Assembly (NCBI GenBank): GCA_030043575.1
Contig: JASHXK010000109.1
Location: 1-9,225, forward strand
Length of the DNA: 9,225 nt
Reading direction: 5' to 3'
DNA from: Terriglobales bacterium
GTDB taxonomy: Bacteria; Acidobacteriota; Terriglobia; Terriglobales; Acidobacteriaceae
Of this stretch, positions 5,750 to 9,225 are shown one piece after another (within the stretch, counting starts at the first letter, position 1; each line of letters starts with the position of its first letter). The notes beneath the pieces are model-generated. The model was not told the DNA's origin. It made no database searches and worked only from the letters and a program-made list of their open reading frames with translations. The translations under genes were made by a program, and so were the position numbers.

Positions 5750-7480
5750 TTAGTAATTCAGTTTGATACCGCTAATCACCGGCTCTTCCGGCTCATCAAA
5801 CAGCAACGGCACCACGGCCCACTGCTTCTTTCTTTCGGACCGCAGCATGACAGAAATCATCGTCAACGGCACAGCCGCGCCGAGCAGCGCTAACCAGCGC
5901 AGGAACTGTGCTTCGAAGAAAGTGATCACCGGTATCAGGACTGCAAAGACAAGCAGATAGAGACCGATACTCTGCCAGATATTCCGGCGACCGGGCACGT
6001 AGGAACAGGTGAACGGAATCTTGTGCCAGTCACGCAGGCGCACCTCGATCAGGAGCAACAGCAGCACGGCCGCCAAAACACTATGCCCGAGCGCCACCCT
6101 CCAACCTACTGCGAATACCTGGATCGGCAAAGCCAGAGTAATTACAAGGACGACTCCCCAGAGGATCAGCACTCGTTCCCCGCCATCGAGCAACTCGCGC
6201 CGTCCCGCACTTTCCGCCATACGAAAGATCCAGTTCGCGCGAACCTCCGACCCCAGCTGAAAGACATAACACAGCGCGGAGATCAGGACAGCGCCAATCA
6301 CAAGTGGTAACGCCAGAATCGATTCGATCTGCCAGGGCTCCCACGCACCTCCCGAATGGAAGCTGGACAAGAGTGCCGGCCCCGCGCTTTGCGCGGCCAG
6401 AATCAAAGCAAGTCCCACCGCCAATTGCAAGAGGAACTTGTGATGGCGACTCCGCTGAAGAGTGCTGCTGACGAAGCTGAACACGGCGCGCTCGCGGGCG
6501 CTCGAGATCAAAACCTCGGGCAATGAATTGCCGGCAACGCTTAGTGGTAGCCGGTCCCATTTTGCCTGTGACTGCTCCAGAATGCGGATCGCATGGCGGC
6601 GATAGCTGATGAGATAAGTTGCCGATGCAATCGCGAAACCGGTCCACAACGAAAGCGTCGCGATGTGCGCGAGCCGCAGGAAGAATAAATCTCGCGTGCC
6701 AAGCAGGCGTTCGTACAAGCCCAGAAACCATGCTGGCGGGAAGAACAACAGCCAATGGGGTTTGGCCTGTATCATCCTGTGCCAGTTCGGCATGTCGAAA
6801 ACGGAAGGAATTGCAGCAATGAGCAGGGTGACCAGCACAGCTTGGATTGCGGCGGAGACTCGCTCGAACGCACGGGACGACAGCAAAGTAAGACATATTC
6901 CCTGGATCGCTACGATGGCCAGAAAGACAAGCAGCCCTGCTCCGATCGTCGCCGCGGCGTGAGCGAAAACATACTGCATTCCAAACGAAGGCCGTTGCCA
7001 CTTGCCGGAGGTAATGAGCGGAAAGAGGAAGCTGGTGGCAAGATTCAGGTCAATCACGACGATGGCGAAGATCACGAATGCGGCCACAAACCGTGCTACA
7101 AAAACCTGGTGCAATCGAACCGGCAACGGTTTCAGTGTGAGGTAATCCTGGCGGCTGGGAAACAGATTCTGCCATTGAAACGCAGAAACGAGTCCCACCG
7201 TGATCATCGACAGCGAGATAAAGAAAAGCCTGTCCGCATGAACCGCCGCCTGATACAGATCGGGACTCGTCAGGCCTTGCAGCTGTGCATACTTCGGTAG
7301 ATATAGCCGGATGATCAAAGGACCAACGCAGCCCAGCGCCGTCAGCGTAGTGATAACCAGTCGACGAACCTGCTCGGAGGAAATGAACTCGTAAGCCAGT
7401 TGCTGTGACAGAAAATGGCGCACCAGCTCGAATTGGGCACCGTGCGTTTCCCGCAGCCACAGCCGCATTCGCTGGAGCAT
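5750..7480 (-). CDS. ABC transporter permease, large polytopic
   Basis: A 576-aa integral membrane protein with about 12 predicted helices (roughly 41-60, 85-102, 129-155, 170-200, 207-228, 268-292, 345-370, 385-407, 434-458, 462-480, 502-520, 526-545), apparently two halves of six separated by a cytoplasmic stretch near 293-344. It lacks the large periplasmic MacB-type domain and any fused ATPase, so it is an ABC-2-like exporter permease that works with the ATPase encoded 3 bp upstream. Motifs such as GSEVRANWIFRM (410-421) and PFTCSYVPGRRN (489-500) recall acidobacterial permeases of PadR-linked operons, from memory. The substrate is unknown. The start is ATG 7480; in-frame ATG 7468 is an alternative. 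No clear ribosome binding site is seen, so translation is probably coupled to the ATPase gene. Confidence 0.8.
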   Translation of the reverse strand: MLQRMRLWLRETHGAQFELVRHFLSQQLAYEFISSEQVRRLVITTLTALGCVGPLIIRLYLPKYAQLQGLTSPDLYQAAVHADRLFFISLSMITVGLVSAFQWQNLFPSRQDYLTLKPLPVRLHQVFVARFVAAFVIFAIVVIDLNLATSFLFPLITSGKWQRPSFGMQYVFAHAAATIGAGLLVFLAIVAIQGICLTLLSSRAFERVSAAIQAVLVTLLIAAIPSVFDMPNWHRMIQAKPHWLLFFPPAWFLGLYERLLGTRDLFFLRLAHIATLSLWTGFAIASATYLISYRRHAIRILEQSQAKWDRLPLSVAGNSLPEVLISSARERAVFSFVSSTLQRSRHHKFLLQLAVGLALILAAQSAGPALLSSFHSGGAWEPWQIESILALPLVIGAVLISALCYVFQLGSEVRANWIFRMAESAGRRELLDGGERVLILWGVVLVITLALPIQVFAVGWRVALGHSVLAAVLLLLLIEVRLRDWHKIPFTCSYVPGRRNIWQSIGLYLLVFAVLIPVITFFEAQFLRWLALLGAAVPLTMISVMLRSERKKQWAVVPLLFDEPEEPVISGIKLNY

Positions 7481-7483
7481 AGG

Positions 7484-8251
7484 TCACCCGGTCATGACGG
7501 CGATGACCTGCTCCGCCACGGCCTGCGTGTCTTCCGGAACCGCCAACTGCGCGAAGACCGACTCCAGCGATGGCCGCTGCTGCAACGCGCGCAGATGCTC
7601 GACGGTGTCATAGGCGACGATGCGCCCCTTATAGAGGATCACGACTTCCGAGCACACCTTCTCCACCACCTCCAGCACGTGCGAGCTGTAAAGAATCGCC
7701 TTGCCTTCGCGCGCCAGCGCTTTCAGCAGATTGCGCAGGACGAGCGCTGCTCCCACGTCCAGCCCGGAAAACGGCTCGTCGAGAATCAGCAGCTCCGGAT
7801 TGTGCAGCAGCGCGGCCGAAAGCAGAATCTTCTGCCGCATGCCTTTCGAGTAATTGAGCAGCAAATCGTGACGCGCATCGGTCAGGGAAAACAACTGGAT
7901 GAAGCCGTCGATCTTCTTTTCCAGGGTTCTGCGCGGAATGCCATGCAGACGGCCCACCAGCCGCAAATATTCCGGTCCGGTCAATTGCGTGTACAGATGG
8001 GGCTCTTCGGGGACGTAGCCGAGTTTGCGCAGAAAGCTGGGATTGCCGCCGTGAAAGATTCGCGCGCCATCAAACGAGATCTGGCCAGACGAAGGCTCGA
8101 TGAGTCCAGTGAGCATCTTGACCGTCGTGCTCTTGCCGGAACCGTTGGGCCCCAGATAGCCCAGAATCTCGCCGCGGCGAATACGGAAGCTCACATCTTC
8201 AACAGCGGGAATGCTGTTGTAGCGCTTCGCCAGATGCACGACTTCAAGCAT
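7484..8251 (-). CDS. ABC transporter ATP-binding protein
   Basis: A 255-aa ATPase that should power the adjacent permease. It shows Walker A GPNGSGKST (34-42), signature YSKGMRQ (134-140), Walker B LLILDEP (154-160), D-loop SGLD (162-165) and switch His191. The usual Q-loop glutamine is replaced by glutamate in YVPEEPHLY (79-87), as in many CcmA/NatA-like exporter ATPases. The start is ATG 8251, where the family begins (MLEVVHLAKRY). The frame is open upstream to 8416, but that extension overlaps the 97-aa gene in another frame and has no ABC-like sequence. The ATG lies 11 bp after the preceding stop and lacks a good ribosome binding site; the stop is 3 bp before the permease start. An efflux or export role of unknown substrate is inferred from the permease type and PadR control. 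Confidence 0.93.
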   Translation of the reverse strand: MLEVVHLAKRYNSIPAVEDVSFRIRRGEILGYLGPNGSGKSTTVKMLTGLIEPSSGQISFDGARIFHGGNPSFLRKLGYVPEEPHLYTQLTGPEYLRLVGRLHGIPRRTLEKKIDGFIQLFSLTDARHDLLLNYSKGMRQKILLSAALLHNPELLILDEPFSGLDVGAALVLRNLLKALAREGKAILYSSHVLEVVEKVCSEVVILYKGRIVAYDTVEHLRALQQRPSLESVFAQLAVPEDTQAVAEQVIAVMTG

Positions 8252-8262
8252 GGCAGGAAACG

Positions 8263-8556
8263 TCAGCGTGACATCGACCACAGGAACGTGGAGATCAGCC
8301 CGAACGCGATCAGAGCGGAGGCCACCGAGACTCCCACGATCTGCATGTGCGCCGTCGCGAGTGTCTTCACTGTCTCGCCTGCGACGCAACCCCACAGCTT
8401 CATTTCTCCCAGCCATCCGCCGAGGCGCCGCGCGTCGCGAAGTTGATCGGAGAAGACCTCGACCATCTCCTGTCCAAACTCGCGGCGCAGCGATCTTGGA
8501 TAGAGCAGAAGGATCGCGGAATAGATTCGACTGCCGTGAGGCGTTGTCTTTCGCAT
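8263..8556 (-). CDS. Small single-TM protein of PadR/ABC operon, YPR..FG.EM motif
   Basis: A 97-aa protein. Residues 11-31 carry IYSAILLLYPRSLRREFGQE followed by Met31, a motif that in acidobacterial and related genomes is found, from memory, at the start of some MacB-like permeases and in small stand-alone proteins beside PadR regulators. A charged helix follows (to about 48), and the C-terminal part 73-94 (IVGVSVASALIAFGLISTFLW) is one transmembrane helix. The start ATG 8556 is preceded by a strong AGGAGG ribosome binding site inside the end of the PadR gene and lies 3 bp after its stop. It is probably an accessory subunit or assembly factor of the transporter; no biochemical function is known to me. 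Confidence 0.75.
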   Translation of the reverse strand: MRKTTPHGSRIYSAILLLYPRSLRREFGQEMVEVFSDQLRDARRLGGWLGEMKLWGCVAGETVKTLATAHMQIVGVSVASALIAFGLISTFLWSMSR

Positions 8557-8559
8557 GGC

Positions 8560-8922
8560 TCAGGAACCTCCTTGCGGCGCCAGCTTGCGATCGGCCGCCA
8601 GCCGAACCACCGCTTCCATCCGCGCTACCTCCGCCTTGAGAATGACCCTTCCCGTTCGACTCAGGCGGTAATAGCGGCGACGCCCGCCGGCTTCGGTTGC
8701 GGTTTCTTCGATCAGCGAAAGCTCCAGCAGCCGCTGGATGGTGGTGTACAGCGTGCCGGGTCCCATGCGGAACTTGCCATCGGAAAGAACGGAAACTTCC
8801 TGCATGATGGCGTAGCCGTGCTTCTCGCCCTCGGCCAGCGCAAAGAGAATGAAGAACACAGCCGGCGTCAGCGGGAACAGGTGCTGCAGATCATCGGGAA
8901 CGTTGGCGAGCTTGGGTTGCAT
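8560..8922 (-). CDS. PadR-family transcriptional repressor
   Basis: A 120-aa winged-helix protein. PadR hallmarks in order: LTPAVFFILFALAEGEKHGYAIMQ-type opening helix (18-41), recognition region GPGTLYTTIQRLLELSLIEE (55-74), wing GGRRRYYRLSRTG (79-91), then a C-terminal dimerisation helix (to about 112). PadR proteins usually repress their own operon and are released by small aromatic or drug-like ligands. It is the first gene of a four-gene operon, and a palindrome overlapping the promoter starts 14 bp before its ATG, so autorepression is likely. No clear ribosome binding site precedes ATG 8922. Confidence 0.92.
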   Translation of the reverse strand: MQPKLANVPDDLQHLFPLTPAVFFILFALAEGEKHGYAIMQEVSVLSDGKFRMGPGTLYTTIQRLLELSLIEETATEAGGRRRYYRLSRTGRVILKAEVARMEAVVRLAADRKLAPQGGS

Positions 8923-8935
8923 GGCGACGGCAGCA

Positions 8936-8978
8936 ATATATCAATTAGTGATATATCACTGGCCGAGTGTCGTGTCAA
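8936..8978 (-). promoter_or_regulatory. Promoter and overlapping palindromic operator of the PadR-ABC operon
   Basis: On the - strand TTGACA (8978-8973) is followed after 17 bp by TATATC (8955-8950), a -35/-10 pair. The -10 lies inside the perfect 14-bp palindrome AGTGATATATCACT (8947-8960). A second perfect inverted repeat, ATATATCA (8936-8943) with TGATATAT (8949-8956), overlaps it and covers the expected start near 8943; ATATATCA also occurs as a direct repeat at 8951-8958. Binding of the PadR dimer here would block the -10. The palindromes are seen in the sequence; identity of the binding protein is inferred from adjacency and from the AT-rich dyads typical of PadR sites. Confidence 0.72.
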
Positions 8979-9028
8979 GGCTGGGTTAGAGGGCGCTACA
9001 GGCGCAGGCGGCCAGCTGAGCGTTTCCG

Positions 9029-9193
9029 CTAGCGCGAGAAGCGGTTGCCCAGGCGCTTCATCCAGTCGGATCTGACCTTCTCGTAGTCGACCAGCTTCCC
9101 CGCGCGAGCTTCTGCAAGGCCTTTTTCGATCTGCCGACGGTGATACACATCGACGGCTTGGTTATCTGGGTCGTTAGAACGGGATGTCTTCAT
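9029..9193 (-). CDS. 54-aa ORF, RelB/CopG-type antitoxin-like C-terminal motif
   Basis: ATG 9193 to TAG 9029-9031 encodes a highly charged 54-aa protein. Residues 21-52 read QIEKGLAEARAGKLVDYEKV then RSDWMKRLGNRF, resembling the ending of small RelB/ParD/CopG antitoxins (pattern I..GL.....G..V..E.V...W...L). The usual N-terminal DNA-binding ribbon-helix-helix is missing or replaced by a polar tail. The start overlaps the end of ssb by 20 bp in another frame and has no good ribosome binding site. The frame is open further upstream, but that part is occupied by ssb, and an internal GTG (codon 16) would give 39 aa. No toxin gene follows. It may be an orphan antitoxin, a remnant, or an unrelated small protein. 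Confidence 0.5.
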   Translation of the reverse strand: MKTSRSNDPDNQAVDVYHRRQIEKGLAEARAGKLVDYEKVRSDWMKRLGNRFSR

Positions 9194-9225
9194 CGGTGAT
9201 CTCGGGCCCGCCGGAGGTAGCTCCC
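9174..9225 (-). CDS. ssb: Single-stranded DNA-binding protein, C-terminal end
   Basis: The frame entering from the right edge (first full codon at 9224) encodes 16 residues, GATSGGPEITDEDIPF, ending at TAA 9174-9176. The acidic DEDIPF tip is the hallmark C-terminus of bacterial SSB (E. coli ends DDDIPF), the hook that binds partner proteins of replication and repair, and the Gly/Pro-rich stretch before it fits the SSB linker. The OB-fold is outside the window. Confidence rests on the short but very characteristic tail. Confidence 0.8.
   Translation of the reverse strand, partial: GATSGGPEITDEDIPF

Noticed and set aside
6081..7001. A 306-codon open frame on the - strand
   Set aside because: It is in another frame within the permease gene, Arg/Cys-rich with no domain; the permease frame shows coherent membrane helices.
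8252..8416. N-terminal extension of the ABC ATPase to 8416
   Set aside because: The extra 55 residues are Arg/Asp-rich, overlap the 97-aa gene in another frame, and the ABC fold begins normally at ATG 8251.
7415..8446. A 343-codon open frame on the + strand
   Set aside because: It lies antisense to the ABC ATPase and permease start, has Gln/Arg-rich low-quality composition and no recognisable domain, while the - strand frame has every ABC motif.
8347..9075. A 242-codon open frame on the + strand
   Set aside because: It is antisense to the PadR and 97-aa genes and runs through their promoter and operator; its composition is non-protein-like.

Overview
The window reads as chromosomal DNA of a Gram-negative soil-type bacterium, most likely an acidobacterium. 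This is inferred from a PEP-CTERM tail, a Kdo-pathway isomerase (so an LPS-type outer membrane), a PadR-controlled ABC export operon with a small YPR..FG.EM membrane protein, moderately high GC, and palindromic intergenic repeats. Nothing in it fixes genus or species.

Layout, left to right. (1) Positions 1-159 are the C-terminal end of a PEP-CTERM protein on the + strand, followed by a good intrinsic terminator (189-216). (2) Positions 275-2023 hold two + strand genes for secreted proteins 21 bp apart. The first is a tandemly duplicated beta-rich protein whose two halves each start with a lipocalin-like YGxW motif; the second is an unrecognised periplasmic-type protein. The first gene's ribosome binding site lies inside a perfect 9-bp inverted repeat. 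(3) Positions 2094-3167 on the - strand encode a GAF-GGDEF diguanylate cyclase, separated from the secreted pair by short palindromes. (4) A divergent intergenic region (3168-3462) carries a near-consensus sigma70 promoter for a + strand pair: a RodZ-like membrane protein with an N-terminal HTH (3463-4386), then a KdsD/KpsF-type arabinose-5-phosphate isomerase (4383-5417). The two overlap by ATGA. (5) Positions 5418-5749 contain no gene but are packed with palindromes, including a 165-bp element with 30-bp imperfect inverted ends and a 14-mer present three times. (6) Positions 8922 down to 5750 on the - strand form a four-gene operon: PadR-type repressor, 97-aa membrane protein, ABC ATPase, 12-TM-like permease. 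Gaps are 3, 11 and 3 bp, and transcription appears to start at a promoter whose -10 lies inside a perfect 14-bp palindrome. (7) At the right edge, - strand, are the last 16 codons of single-stranded DNA-binding protein (ending DEDIPF) and an overlapping 54-aa ORF resembling the C-terminal part of small RelB/CopG-type antitoxins.

How the parts work together: the RodZ-like protein and KdsD are both envelope-building functions and look translationally coupled. The PadR operon looks like a self-repressed ABC exporter of unknown substrate. The secreted pair and the PEP-CTERM protein are surface or periplasmic products. No mobile element with a transposase, no CRISPR array, and no tRNA or rRNA was seen.
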